Program-made: the position numbers and the translations under genes
Notes under the pieces: generated by a model
What the model saw: only the letters and a program-made list of their open reading frames with translations
The model's database searches: none
Told to the model about the DNA's origin: nothing
Assembly: GCA_004431415.1 (NCBI GenBank)
Contig: QPMI01000712.1
Location: 1 to 64,000 of the forward strand
DNA from: Cyanophora paradoxa
Lineage: Eukaryota; Glaucocystophyceae; Cyanophorales; Cyanophoraceae
DNA length: 64,000 bases
Reading direction: 5' to 3'
In this document: piece after piece, positions 45,824-55,980 of the stretch
How the letters are laid out: the number at the start of each line of letters is the position of its first letter
Numbering within the stretch: the stretch's first letter is position 1

Positions 45824-48800
45824 ATGCAAGCCCGATTTGAGAACAACGAACTTTTCAAACAGAACGCAATAGCATTCGTTAGCGCCCAGGTAAATCTTGC
45901 AGAGGCGGTAAGAATGGGCATTGCACTACAAATCTCTGGATTAGCGGTATACAGAAAGCCAGAGACTGATACAACAATTGCAATCATTATTGAGCATCGT
46001 CGTTTCGATCGCATCGAGCCAGGGCAAGCATCGAGACTGCTCTGCGCTCACAGCTGGAAGAACTAGACATTCTTGCGACAGAGAAAAGCAGGGATTCCTC
46101 AGTTTTCGACACATGGATACATCTGGTCTTTAAAACTGTGCGATACTTCCGCCGCATGGTGGTCGTGGACGTAGGTTCATACTCCCGCGGTGGCTTGTGG
46201 AGAAGCAGGCACTCATCAATATCGATGCTCCGAACAATGAATGCTTCAAGTATGCTGTACTTGCAGCTCAGCACGCGCTACGACCGGGCCAGGATTCACG
46301 CAGTGCTTGTCATTATCGACCGTATGAGAGCTCTTTAGACTGCACTATGCTCACATTTCCCACCCCGCTAGATTCAAAGGTTTTCAAAAAGTTCGAGCAG
46401 GCTAACAACGTAAACCTATGTATTTATACGACAGCATTAGATGAACAGGACATTGTACCAATCCATATCAGCGCAGCAAAAGACGCAATACCAATCTTGT
46501 ATGTACCTGCAGGCAGCGACAATGATGTAGGGCATTATCTCTGGATCAAGAACATCTCACGTCTGTTTGGAAAACATGATTCTCCGCCAAACACTATTGT
46601 CTTGCGTGTCAAACAGGTTTTAGCTCAGGTGCTGCGTTTGAGAATCATCTTAAATATGACCGTTGCCTCGATCGAGACGAGCATGCGAGAGATGTTCTGC
46701 CTAGAAAAGGAGCCCACATCCAGAAGTTTATTAACTATGAGTACTCAATCCGGCAACGTCTGGTCGGATATGCTGATTCAGAGACGATTACAATGCCGAT
46801 TCCCTGCATTAGTGGAAAGACCGAAAAGAAAGGTGTGCATGTGATTGCTTCAGTCGGCTGTCTGGTTGTATCTTCGAAAGGTGAACAATTTTGTTTCAAA
46901 TACATGGGTTCGGAGAGCGAGGACTGCGCTGAGAAGTTCGTGCAATGGTTGGACGAAATGGAACCACAATTTCGAGAGCTCTTGCGAGAGACTGCACCAA
47001 TCCAGATGACTCAGGAAGAGGAGCAGCGTTTTCAAACGAGGACCGAGTGCTACATGTGCACGGACACGTTCAAGGATGCGAAAGACAAGCACCGCGATCA
47101 CTGCCACGATTCTGGACGATACCTCGGGCCGCCTGCAGAGCGTGCAATCGGCGTCGCGCAAAGGCAGCAGCCGTTCCAATATTCTGGCACAATGGTCGAG
47201 GATTTGACTTCCACCTGCTCGTGCGCGCTCTAGCATCTGGCTATAATCGCCGTTTAGCAGTTTGGAAGGAGTTTCAAGCACATGTCGAAAGCGAGTTTGA
47301 AAGCAAGTACGGTGGACGTGAGATGACCCCAGAGCAGAAAAAGAAGGTGAAGAAGGGGCTCGAACGCCGGCTCCGCCCGCAGAGTCTCCTTTCGATAAAA
47401 TTCGATCAGTTCTTTCAGAATAGCGAGCGAATTTCGCAGTTCAAGTATGGAATTTACGTTCTACGCGACTCGGCTCAGCACTTGAATGCAAGCTTGGACG
47501 AACTAGCAAAGGCTCTGCCCGCGGAAAAGAAGAAGATCACGCGCTCGCTGCATCTGGACGAGACTCAGTTCAAGCTGATGACAGGCAAAGGCATTTACCC
47601 TTATGATTACATGACGAGCTGGGCTCGCTTTCAAGAGACTAAACTACCTGCACGTCGTTATTTCAAAAATCAGCTTAAACAGAAGAAATGCTCGAAAGAT
47701 GAGTACGCACATGCCAAGGATGTTTGGCGAGAGCTCGGCTGCAGAATGCTATCAGACTATACAATGGAGTATATGATGACAGATATCACGTTACTAGCGA
47801 CGTGTTCGAAAACTATCGCGATACGTGTATTGAAACGTATGGCCTAGATCCTAGCTATTTTATGTCATCGCCGGATTTGCTTGGCAGGCAGCACTTAAGC
47901 ACACTGGAGTGAAGCTCGAGCTCTTTCACGAGGACAGCAGGATATGCACAGATTTATAGAATCGGGGATCAGGGCGGAATCTCAATGATCTCAAAACGCT
48001 ACGCACAAGCTGAGAACAAATATTTGAGCATAAAGTTCAACAAATACACCCACGCTGTTGAGCCTACAGTCTCACAGTCTACATGCATGTCTAACTACTA
48101 CCGAACACACAAGGAATCGTGGCTCATGTACCTCGATGCAAACAACTTGTACGGCGTCGCAATGAAGCGCAAGCTACCCACAGGAGATTTCCGCTGGATA
48201 AACTAGATCAAGACGTCGATGTAATGCAATACGTTGCAAGCCTTGACGCGGATGGAGCTCGTGGCTATGCTCTCGAAGTCGATATGTACATGCCTGAGCA
48301 TCTCCACGACGAGTTCTCAGACTATCCGCTGGCCCTGAACGGATGTGTGTGTCCAAGGAACACCTATCAAAGCGACAACAGGATATGATTAACGACGAGA
48401 AGCTTACCTCAGTTGAACGAACTCCAAAGCTCGTTCCGAATCTGCTTCCAAAAAAGAATTATGTTGTTGATGGACGCTTGCTTCAGCTCTATACGTCACT
48501 GGGAATGATAGTAACCAACATCCATCGGGTCCTATCGTACGAACAAAGCGCATGGCTAGGGCGTTTCATAGATCTCAATACTCAAAAACGTAAAGAATCG
48601 CAGTTCACATACCAGAAGGACCTTTACAAGTTGATGAACAACAGTGTCTTCGGAAAGACGATGGAGAACGTGAGAAAGCACTGCTTTTCAGAGCTTGTGA
48701 CTTCGGGAGACCGTCTGGTGAAGATCAACAGCGAACCAAATCCGTTGAAGCAGGTGGTGATGTACGAAGAGAACTTGTATTCGTTTCCAAGCGCAAAAGT

Positions 48801-49445
48801 GAGTACAATCTGAACAAACCTATCTACTGCGGGTTCGTCATCCTCGAACTTTCCAAGCTGCACATGTACCGCTTTACTACCAGGTGCTCAAGCCGCTTTG
48901 GGCCAGCGGCTGACACTATTAGGTACGGATACTGACAGTCTCATCATCGCGGTTCGCACCAAAGATATCTATGCTGATTTACGCTCAATCAAGCATGAGC
49001 TGGATGTTAGCGACTACCCAGAGACACATCGATTCTTCGATGGCATGACAGCCGATGAGGTTCGAGCTCTACGATCGATGGGGAAAACTCCGGGATTATT
49101 CAAGGATGAGCTCCATGGTCTGCAAATGACAGAGTGGATCGCTAACCGGCCGAAATCTTACTATTATTCGCGTGAAGATTGCACGGACAAGCAGGTATGC
49201 AAGGGTATTCAAAAGACGTACTACAACAGACTCACAAGGGATGTATTCCTCCGGTGCGTCTGTCCTAAAGAGGGAGAAAAGCAATCGTATGACATCAAAG
49301 GAATTCTCGGTTTCCGCTCGAAACAACATGAGATTTATTTACAACGAACCTCGCGCCAGGCTCTCCATCCCTTGATACCAAACGCTTCCTCGAGACTGAC
49401 GGGATCAACACCCGAGCGATTGGCCATTATAAAAATCGCGCCTGA
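45824..49445 (+). pseudogene. PLV protein-primed type-B DNA polymerase, multiply frameshifted
   Basis: Replicates the linear PLV genome. Landmarks in order: an N-terminal segment (RFDRIEPGQASRLL; KQALINIDAPNNECFKYAV); a zinc-binding CYMCTDTF...DHCHDSGRYLG; exonuclease-type WHNGRGFDFHLL; DSAQHLNASLDELA; KGIYPYDYM; then polymerase motif A YLDANNLYGVAM (about 48,127-48,162), motif B LMNNSVFGKTMENVR (about 48,634-48,678), motif C GTDTDSLII (about 48,922-48,948), and the C-terminal DTKRFLETDGINT and IGHYKNR ending at 49,443-49,445. The order matches family-B polymerases of polintons. At least eight frame changes (near 46,060, 46,200, 46,620, 47,210, 47,800, 48,206, 48,390, 48,810 and 49,310) break it. 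All three polymerase carboxylate motifs survive, so decay appears recent, or some shifts are assembly errors. Confidence 0.92.
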
Positions 49446-50544
49446 TTTACAACGATGTACCAGATTACTGCGCCACGGGTGCGTGGCAAATTGACGTGCT
49501 GTTCATTGGGAGATTTCGCCTGTTCGCAGCGGTCGAGATTGCAACCCGTTTCGCTGTGGTACGTAAGCTCGAGACTTTTAAGCAGCTTCCAAAAATGATC
49601 GAGCAGCTACCTGGAATATGGGGCTTTTCAGGAGACAACGGCTTCAACACAGCGGCAATTCGGGAAATGGCTGAAGAGAACTCGTTGAAAATGCATACTG
49701 ATGTGGCTAAGGATGATCACATTTCAAAAGGCTCCAAGCTGGGAATTATCGACAGGTTCGCGAGGACATTGCGAGCACTGATTCAGACTGATACAGAAGC
49801 TCGTGGCTCCCGCATTTCCTCTCACGTTTGCCGGCAATTGTCAAGGCGTACAATGAAACAGCCCACAGCTCTTTCGGCGGGGAGCACTCACCGAAGTGGA
49901 TGCGGGAAAATACACAGGTAGCCGAGCAGCTGCATCAAGTTAGACAGCGACAGAACGATATTGAACGAGACAATTCGAACATACCGCGCACAGGGACCGA
50001 AGTGCAAGTTCTCGAGCCGAAGCCAAGCGTTTTTGCGAAGGGAACCACAAAGCCAAGCAAGGAGACGTACATAGTTGCTGGCGCTGATAAGAACCGTGTT
50101 CGACTCGTTACGAAACAGGGTGTGGAAATTTCTAGACGTGTTAAACCATCGGAAATACGTCAACCGCGTGAGCTTGCACCTCAAACACGAATCGAAAAAG
50201 AAGAAGTGCAAATGCGACAGCAGAGACGATTGAGACGTGAGGGTTTGATCGAAACGAAAAAATACAGCGGCCAAAGCCGGCAGTATCGAGAGCTCAAGAA
50301 GCTTGAGATTGCAGGGGAGCCAAGCTACGAGCAGGTGCTAAAGCTGCATCACCTCGAGCTCTACAGAAGCTCCGCTCTTCGCGAGGCATCTACGCGCAAT
50401 AGCATTCCTGTGGTACTCCCGGATCCGATCAGGATTCTCAGCTCGATACTTCGCTGTGATGGCAAGCTGTTTCAAACGGTATGTTTCGTTCGTGTGGCGC
50501 AGTTTGCGATTGCGTTCAGCATTCTTTCTGCGTCGCTCTGCTAA
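49432..50544 (+). pseudogene. PLV retroviral-type (rve) integrase
   Basis: Core motifs: GAWQIDVLFIGRF (first Asp), GIWGFSGDNGFNTAAI (second Asp), and GSKLGIIDRFARTLR at the third position. There an Asp stands where most family members have Glu. A frame change near 49,805 joins to IVKAYNETAHSSFGGEHSPK. A basic C-terminal domain then follows (EVQVLEPKPSVFAKGT; SRRVKPSEIRQP). No start codon is visible before the first motif, and the usual N-terminal zinc-binding part is missing or lost. The enzyme would join the viral termini to host DNA, and the 6-bp target duplication fits that. The last about 200 bp overlap the antiparallel AT-hook ORF. Confidence 0.88.
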
Positions 50545-50682
50545 AATCTCCGGGGTGACCTCGATCGGTTTAGGACCCTTCTTCTTCGGCTGATAAGGCT
50601 CCATTGTTAAAAGACGAACCTTAGGAGGTCGCCCACGGCCACGTTTAACCGCAGCGCAATCCGCAGTAATTGCAGAAGTCAT
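50338..50682 (-). CDS. PLV small basic protein with AT-hook (114 aa)
   Basis: Intact ORF with ATG at 50,682. The N-terminal region contains KRGRGRPPKV, a canonical AT-hook core (RGRP), and later KKKGPKPIEV. The rest is strongly basic and helical (AERRRKNAERNRKLRH). It likely binds DNA, perhaps as a virion chromatin or regulatory protein, though that is inference. It is divergent from the HNH-AP2 gene (131 bp between starts) and its 3' end overlaps the integrase 3' end by about 207 bp. Confidence 0.65.
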   Translation of the reverse strand: MTSAITADCAAVKRGRGRPPKVRLLTMEPYQPKKKGPKPIEVTPEILAERRRKNAERNRKLRHTNETYRLKQLAITAKYRAENPDRIREYHRNAIARRCLAKSGASVELEVMQL

Positions 50683-50692
50683 TGTTCGGCTT

Positions 50693-50712
50693 GTCTCTCA
50701 ATAATAAGAGAC
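50693..50712. promoter_or_regulatory. Inverted repeat in the divergent AT-hook / HNH-AP2 intergenic region
   Basis: GTCTCT, an 8-nt AT-rich loop, then AGAGAC, about 10 bp upstream of the AT-hook ATG. It could be an operator or hairpin; function unproven. Confidence 0.35.
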
Positions 50713-50813
50713 ATAAATCCTTTTAAGACAAATTAGCGCGACTTTTGAGGCTTAAAGATAATGCAATCTGTAGATGTAACAAAAAAGTCGCAGACAAGCA
50801 GCTCGCTGCGCAG

Positions 50814-51344
50814 ATGGAGGTTATCGTTCCTGATGTACCAGAGGGCACTGCTTTGATCCCGCTGATAGGAATTCGCAATCGACGCAAAGTCATCGTCGCC
50901 TACGCTCTCGTGTCACACGATGATGCTGAGCGTGTGCTGGGATTTCGCTGGAGTTTGGACAATGGATATGCTCGAGCCAAAATCAACGGAAAGAGCGTGT
51001 ACTTGCATACATTCATCAGTGGCAATCTTGAGAATGGGTTGACGTTAGATCATATCAACAACGATCCAAAAGACAATCGTCGCGACAACCTCCGTTTAGC
51101 AACAGCTCGTCAACAGAATTTGAATCGTGGACAGCGGCGAGATAACACTTCAGGATACATTGGCGTCAGCTTCCATCAGCAACATGGTAAATGGAAAGCA
51201 TACTATAAGATAAATGACCGCCAAAAGCACATCGGTCTGTTTCAAACAGCAGAGGCTGCAGCTCGTGCTCGCGATGCATATGCATTGGAACATACCAGCG
51301 AAGAGGACAAACCATTCTTGCGGTTGAACTTCCCACAGGTTTGA
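50814..51344 (+). CDS. HNH endonuclease with AP2 DNA-binding domain (176 aa)
   Basis: Intact from ATG 50,814 to TGA. The HNH part reads VYLHTFISGNLENGLTLDHI followed by NNDPKDNRRDNLRLATARQQ: the His, the D-H-I-N and the N-L-R elements are all present. The AP2 part reads GYIGVSFHQQHGKWKAYYK and IGLFQTAEAAARARDAYAL. This two-domain layout is common in phage, giant-virus and algal-virus homing endonucleases. It would cut and recognise a specific DNA site and may be a selfish passenger of the PLV. It is one of the few PLV genes with no frameshift. Confidence 0.9.
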   Translation: MEVIVPDVPEGTALIPLIGIRNRRKVIVAYALVSHDDAERVLGFRWSLDNGYARAKINGKSVYLHTFISGNLENGLTLDHINNDPKDNRRDNLRLATARQQNLNRGQRRDNTSGYIGVSFHQQHGKWKAYYKINDRQKHIGLFQTAEAAARARDAYALEHTSEEDKPFLRLNFPQV

Positions 51345-51405
51345 ATGAAGGGAATAACACCCCTTGGGCGCAGCCGAGGCAGCTTGTCTGCCGATTATTT
51401 TTTTA

Positions 51406-51789
51406 ATGGAACTCGAATTCGAAACGGTAGAGGAAGAGTTTAATCTCGAAGACTGCTGGCCTGGAAGAACTCACGAATCGCCTGATCATCTGATTTCGTT
51501 CGGCATTTACAAGGGCACATCGTTCCTGTGGATTGCCTCAGCGAAACCGGAATATACTAGCTGGTTGTTGCGACAGCCTTGGCTACCGACTTTTGATCGC
51601 GCTGCTTTTTTACGCGCACAAAGCGCAATAGAGCCGAAGTCGTTCCAGACGATTTGTCAACAGAATAAACGCGGTCCGCGGTCGCAGCTTCATATATCAA
51701 AACCTGATACGAATGATTCAATTCAACGAAAAGACGCATTAGATTTGCTCGAGTCGCTCCGGCGTTGTATTCGTCGAAAACGCAGTTGA
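51406..51789 (+). CDS. PLV small ORF (127 aa), tentative
   Basis: ATG at 51,406 opens MELEFETVEEEFNLEDCW. The middle part, ISFGIYKGTSFLWIASAKPE followed by YTSWLLRQPW, resembles a short module seen next to nucleases in phage and viral proteins (a DUF3820-like 'FG-x-y-kG ... YxxWLL' pattern), recognised only by wording. The last 233 bp run antiparallel over the 3' end of the ATPase gene, so either this ORF or the ATPase tail may be shorter in reality. Confidence 0.5.
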   Translation: MELEFETVEEEFNLEDCWPGRTHESPDHLISFGIYKGTSFLWIASAKPEYTSWLLRQPWLPTFDRAAFLRAQSAIEPKSFQTICQQNKRGPRSQLHISKPDTNDSIQRKDALDLLESLRRCIRRKRS

Positions 51790-52273
51790 ACTCTTTAACG
51801 TTTGAGAGAATTGATGAGAAACAGACGTACTCGCAATTCCTTCGAACTGTAGGGCTGATTCCACAAAGACGTTGAGTGGTTACAAAAAGGCTCATGTTAT
51901 AATGACGCCCACTAGTAAAAAGCTTTTGCATTAATCGGTCGCTGTGGACGTTCACAAGGTCATTATCGAGCAAATCATCTAGAACGATTGCAATCTTGCG
52001 CTCATCTTTCTTGCGTCGCCTTTCTTTTTGTTGCTCTAGAAGACTCTCAACCAAAACTGGATCCCATTCTTCGTGAATATTGTTTGAGCGAGTCGTGTCG
52101 TCCCACTGTTCTGTAAATGCTGTGGTACTAAATACGAAGATATCGTCTAGCTGCGGAGCTACTGCATTTAATACGTGTTTAACGTAGGTGCTTTTTCCCG
52201 AGTTGGTGGGGCCGACAAACAAGAACCGTTTAGGCAGTTTTATTTCTGTAGGATCAAACAGTTTGATATCCAT
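51557..52273 (-). CDS. PLV genome-packaging ATPase (FtsK/HerA, A32-like)
   Basis: Intact 238-aa ORF with ATG at 52,273. Walker A is FLFVGPTNSGKSTYVKHV (about residues 17-34). Walker B is KIAIVLDDLLDNDL. A sensor-like region follows, FTSGRHYNMSLFVTTQRLCG, with the terminal Gln/Arg expected for this superfamily. Length and motif spacing fit the packaging ATPases of polinton-like viruses, virophages and NCLDV A32 proteins, which pump DNA into the capsid. Its start codon abuts the stop codon of the capsid gene (TAG then ATG), so the two are probably co-transcribed. Confidence 0.93.
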   Translation of the reverse strand: MDIKLFDPTEIKLPKRFLFVGPTNSGKSTYVKHVLNAVAPQLDDIFVFSTTAFTEQWDDTTRSNNIHEEWDPVLVESLLEQQKERRRKKDERKIAIVLDDLLDNDLVNVHSDRLMQKLFTSGRHYNMSLFVTTQRLCGISPTVRRNCEYVCFSSILSNVKEFNCVFDEYNAGATRANLMRLFVELNHSYQVLIYEAATADRVYSVDKSSGTTSALLRFVRVKKQRDQKSVAKAVATTS

Positions 52274-53501
52274 CTAGAAGTTACTTACCTTTAGAGTTGA
52301 CATTTGATACGAGTTAATTACGAGAACATTGTGGCGCAGGACGTGGAAGTCAACAACTGCTGGCGCTGCGTTTGTGCAGCCGGTCACAGTTAGCGAGCAG
52401 TAGCTGCTGCTGGAATTAAAGAAGTCTGTGTAGCCGAGGACAGCGTTATGCAGTGAGTCTTTGCCAGATTTCGAAAGCACAATCCATAGACATTTCCGTC
52501 CTCGAAGCCAAGGGCTGAATTGCCAGTGGTTGCACCGCGGTATTGAGTTGGAATGTGATAGCACGATGATACAAACCCAGAGATTGGCTTATTGCTGATG
52601 TCGAGAGTTCGGTTGTTGTGCATGATCTCAAACGAATCGATTTTCAGCGCATTTCCGTTGCCAGCAAATGAATTGTGATTGCGAGTGCCCAGGTGATTCG
52701 CATTACGCACTGTCATCAGGATCGCGTGCACAAGGCCGCTGACGTTGGCAAGGGAGATTTCGACTGCATTCCCCGCGTCGTCAGTCTTTAACTGCCTCGA
52801 GCGCTTTGAAATAATCTCGGTGAAAGGAATTCGAATACCACCGCTCTCGTTTGCAGATTTAAGCATAGACTCAGCCTCTTCGCTAGGGATATTCACGAAC
52901 TGGCAAACCAGGGCACAATCCGTTAGAGTTGCAACAGCACTAGCGACAGTTCCAACCACGCCAGCCGAACGGAAGTCAATTTCGACGGTTGGCATGTCAG
53001 CCAGTGCGAGCAGCGGGAAGTACGAATTGTCCAGAGCTGGGAGGGGATCTTTAGTACGTACTCGCGACTCGCATCGAGAATCTCAAGAGCCGCGTCCTTT
53101 CCAAAGCCGTAGCTGCTAGCAAAAGCCTGGGCGGACGCAACGCTATTATCAATGAGCGCGTTCACAGTGAGCCAGTCTCCAGGGATCACCATCTTGAAGG
53201 ATCCATGAACAAAGCGCACGTTTTCAATAAATGCACCAGCGCCATTAGGCAGCACCGAGGCGGCAGCTCCGCCAGCGACGCTGACCTTAAAGTATAGCGA
53301 GACACCGTTTAGAAGCTGCTTGCGCGGAAGGTCGAAAGCGGCAGTCTGCGCGAAGCCGTACGAGTTGCCTCGCGGACGGATCGTTTCAAGGAAAGGCTTG
53401 AACTTGGGGCTGACACCGACAGTGAGACCTGGGGATAAATAAAGTTCGCTTGAACCTTTGGTAGTGAGGAGCTCCTTTAGAGTTGTTCCTGCTTGCGCCA
53501 T
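52274..53501 (-). pseudogene. PLV major capsid protein (double jelly-roll type), two frameshifts
   Basis: ATG at 53,501 opens MAQAGTTLKELLTTKGSSEL, then FKPFLETIRPRGNSYGFAQT and FIENVRFVHGSFKMVIPGDW. A one-base shift in a C-run near 53,045 leads to PLPALDNSYFPLLALADMPT, VEIDFRSAGVVG and IKIDSFEIMHN-type strands. A second shift near 52,455 leads to SYCSLTVTGCTNAAPAVVDF and VINSYQMSTLKVSNF with stop at 52,274-52,276. Total about 409 codons. Beta-rich sequence, position directly upstream of the packaging ATPase and divergence from the penton gene support the MCP call; I have no structure comparison. It forms the virion shell. Confidence 0.82.
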
Positions 53502-53545
53502 TTGCTATTATAGACCAGAAAATTTTCATGCATATTGTTGTAAAG
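53502..53545. promoter_or_regulatory. Short AT-rich divergent promoter between MCP and penton genes
   Basis: 44 bp separate the two divergent start codons and include CTATTATAGACC and ATTTTCATGCATATTG. A shared late promoter for the two capsid genes is the obvious reading. No defined motif is claimed. Confidence 0.4.
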
Positions 53546-54441
53546 ATGAAGCTCCGCGTAAATGTCGATTCTAGGGACCGGTTCGAAGGCACGTCCTCGA
53601 ATTTCAAGATCAATCTCCCAAGGCCCCTCGTTAATGTAAAGTCGGTGCGAGTTGATTCGCTAGAACTGTTTCATAACATGTTCAACCTGTCCACACAAGC
53701 CGCAATTATCACCGGCACCCTTGATCCCTCTGGCGTTGAGAAAACACGTGCCAACACTTTCAAGCCCGGAGTCTATACGCCAACCTCCTTGCAAACTATC
53801 TAAGCACGCTTCTTAAAACCCAGCAGTATAGTTACGGCGGAACTACTTATCAGCGCAAGTTCGTCGTTCAGTTCGAAGAGATCTCAATGCGGCTTAGGTT
53901 CCTGTGTGAAGCGGACTTTATTTTGAGCTTCACATCGGCCGAACTATCGAACCTGCTCGGGTTTGCGAAGACTCTCAGTGACCTTTCCAGTGAGCTTGAC
54001 ACACCTGAGACAATCGATGGCGTACAATATTCGTACGAGCTGTTCAGCGATATGCCAGTTGATCTACTTTATCACACGTATTTGTTCCTGTACATTCAGC
54101 AGATCAAAGGCCCGATCTTGACACTTAACCCCTATACAACGGGCTCGATCGCAAAGATTCACATCGACTCAAAATTCGGGGAGCTCATCAAGTTCACATC
54201 TGAGGATCGTGTTCCCGTCACAGGCTTCGATCGAAACGCTGAGCTGTCTGAACTTGACATATCGCTGCGCTATCATAATGGAACAGACGCTGTCACAAAC
54301 ACAGAGTTCTCGTTCGTGCTAGAGTTCGATATCGAGGATGTCTCTTACACGTCTGCTGCTGCTAAATCCGCAATTAAGAATGCAGCCAGCGAGTACGTCC
54401 CTTCGACAGATCGTTCGCATAAGTTTTTTCCCACTGCTTAG
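53546..54441 (+). pseudogene. PLV penton-like minor capsid protein, one frameshift
   Basis: ATG at 53,546 opens MKLRVNVDSRDRFEGTSSNF, then LPRPLVNVKSVRVDSLELFH. This matches the wording of polinton/PLV minor capsid proteins, which begin with a VDSRDR...TSSNF...LP motif. A frame change near 53,790 leads through NYLSTLLKTQQYSYGGTTYQ into SFTSAELSNLLGFAK, LYHTYLFLYIQQIKGPILT and LEFDIEDVSYT, with stop at 54,439-54,441. Total about 298 codons, suitable for a single jelly-roll penton. It would occupy capsid vertices. Confidence 0.85.
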
Positions 54442-54448
54442 TTAAAAG

Positions 54449-54856
54449 ATGCCTCCGCGAAAGAAGTCGACAGACATGCAGTCTCGGCTGCGCACTCCGC
54501 AGCTTGAAGTCGCTTCCAGCCCTACTAAGAAGAATCACATCGAGTTCTTGAGTGGTGATACTGGTGCTTACCCGCTAGTCCGTCGCGCTGGTGGCGGTGA
54601 GGGTGCATCCATCGATTACGCTCTTACCGCCGACGAGAACGCTATTCTTGATAAGATCCCGAATTCGCGGACTAAGAAGACCAAGACTAGCAAGCTAAAG
54701 GATACTGACGATGGGCCGCTGTACATCTCAGAGACGGCTAATCGTAGCAGGTATTTCATTAAAACTGTGACCGGTCTTAAGACAGTTTCAAAGAAGCGAG
54801 CTAGTGACCTTATAGCTGGCATCGCGGCTGAGACTAAGATGGAAACAAGATTTTAA
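54449..54856 (+). CDS. PLV small basic protein (135 aa)
   Basis: Intact; ATG 54,449 lies 7 nt after the penton stop. The product starts MPPRKKSTDMQSRLRTPQLE, is rich in Lys/Arg/Thr, and has a basic central stretch (SRTKKTKTSKLKDTDDG). It may be a virion core or DNA-binding protein; no family is recognised. Downstream, 54,857-55,130 shows remnants of coding-like sequence (VAPPAAAVLP and similar), but with stops in every frame. Confidence 0.6.
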   Translation: MPPRKKSTDMQSRLRTPQLEVASSPTKKNHIEFLSGDTGAYPLVRRAGGGEGASIDYALTADENAILDKIPNSRTKKTKTSKLKDTDDGPLYISETANRSRYFIKTVTGLKTVSKKRASDLIAGIAAETKMETRF

Positions 54857-55141
54857 ATGAACCGATCACGAAGACAAAGATCGAGAAGAAGGTTGCCCCT
54901 CCTGCAGCTGCTGTTCTGCCAAGACGATCGTTGCGATCCCTGAGGTCGATGAGAATGCTAGCGAGCTGCCTGTAGCTAACGCATCGATCTGCGCATCGCC
55001 TCTAGCAGTGCTGATCCTGTCGGGCCGGCGATCGAGTACAAGCCAATGCTGAGCGGCTTCACTAAGCTAGGGCTCCGGCATCGCTGGGAGTGACCGAGTG
55101 GCGCAGAGAAAGTCTTACCCGAAAAATGGTCGAATTACAGT
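54857..55141. other. Degraded coding remnant in PLV
   Basis: Coding-like wording (KIEKKVAPPAAA) continues from the upstream gene in another frame and is soon lost to stops. A truncated C-terminal half of the basic protein or of a lost gene is possible. Confidence 0.35.
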
Positions 55142-55266
55142 AAGCTAGCATAAAAGTGAAGTATTAGTTTCTAAACTTCTATGCTGGCATAAAAGTGAAG
55201 TATTAGTTTCTAAACTTCTATGCTGGCATAAAAGTGAAATATTAGTTTCTAAACTTCTATGCTGGC
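55142..55266 (+). repeat. 39-bp tandem repeat, three units
   Basis: Unit ATAAAAGTGAAGTATTAGTT plus TCTAAACTTCTATGCTGGC, starting at about 55,150, 55,189 and 55,228. Each unit contains the inverted pair GAAGT/ACTTC around the centre, so single strands can fold. Confidence 0.9.
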
Positions 55267-55289
55267 AATGTCCAGAAGTATTAATATAT

Positions 55290-55503
55290 ATTAAGTAACT
55301 TCTGGGCAATGCCCAAAGGTAATATCTATTCTTTTAATACTTCTGGGCAATGCCCAAAGGTAATATCTATTCTTTTAATACTTCTGGGCAATGCCCATAG
55401 GTGATATCTATTCTTTTAATACTTCTGGGCAATGCCTATAGGTAATATCTATTCTTTTAATACTTCTGGGCAATGCCCATAGGTTATATCTATTTTTTAA
55501 AAA
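55290..55503 (+). repeat. 41-bp tandem repeat, about five units
   Basis: Unit ACTTCTGGGCAATGCCCAAA followed by GGTAATATCTATTCTTTTAAT. Units drift slightly (CCATAGG for CCAAAGG). Each has the palindromic core GGGCAATGCCC. Confidence 0.9.
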
Positions 55504-55506
55504 ACT

Positions 55507-55955
55507 TCGAGGCATGTCCACAAGTACTTTGGACAAATGTTCACGTCCAGAGGTCGCTAAGCGACTTTGGACAAAAGTTCACGTCCAAGATCCTCAACCC
55601 TGCTGGCACATCCCAACGCATGTTTTGCACAATCCAACCTCTAGTATAGCCTCGTTTGCACTATTGGAGATGTCTGCACGAGTTGCTAGCTGACTTGGGT
55701 GTCGTTCTGGAGTTCGTGACTTTGGACAAAAGTTCACGTCCAAGATCCTCAACCCTGCTGGCACATCCCAACGCATGTTTTGCACGATCCGACCTCTAGT
55801 ATAGCCTCGTTTGCACTATAGGAGACGCCTGCACGAATTGCTAGTTTACTTGGGTGGCGTTTTGGAGTTCGTGACTTTGGACAAAAGTTCACGTCCAAGG
55901 TCGCCTAGTGACTTTGGACAAAAGTTCACGTCCAAGATCTCCAAGCTTCTAGGCA
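55507..55955 (+). repeat. 155-bp tandem repeat, two full units plus a partial unit
   Basis: Units start GACTTTGGACAAAAGTTCAC at 55,562, 55,717 and 55,872. The word TGGACAAAAGTTCACGTCCA is itself an interrupted palindrome and also recurs at about 55,528 and 55,913. Confidence 0.9.
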
Positions 55956-55980
55956 ACCTCACTCATAGGTGTCAGATCGC

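Noticed and set aside
55142-55503. CRISPR-like array
   Set aside because: Units are contiguous tandem repeats without unique spacers, inside a eukaryotic viral element.
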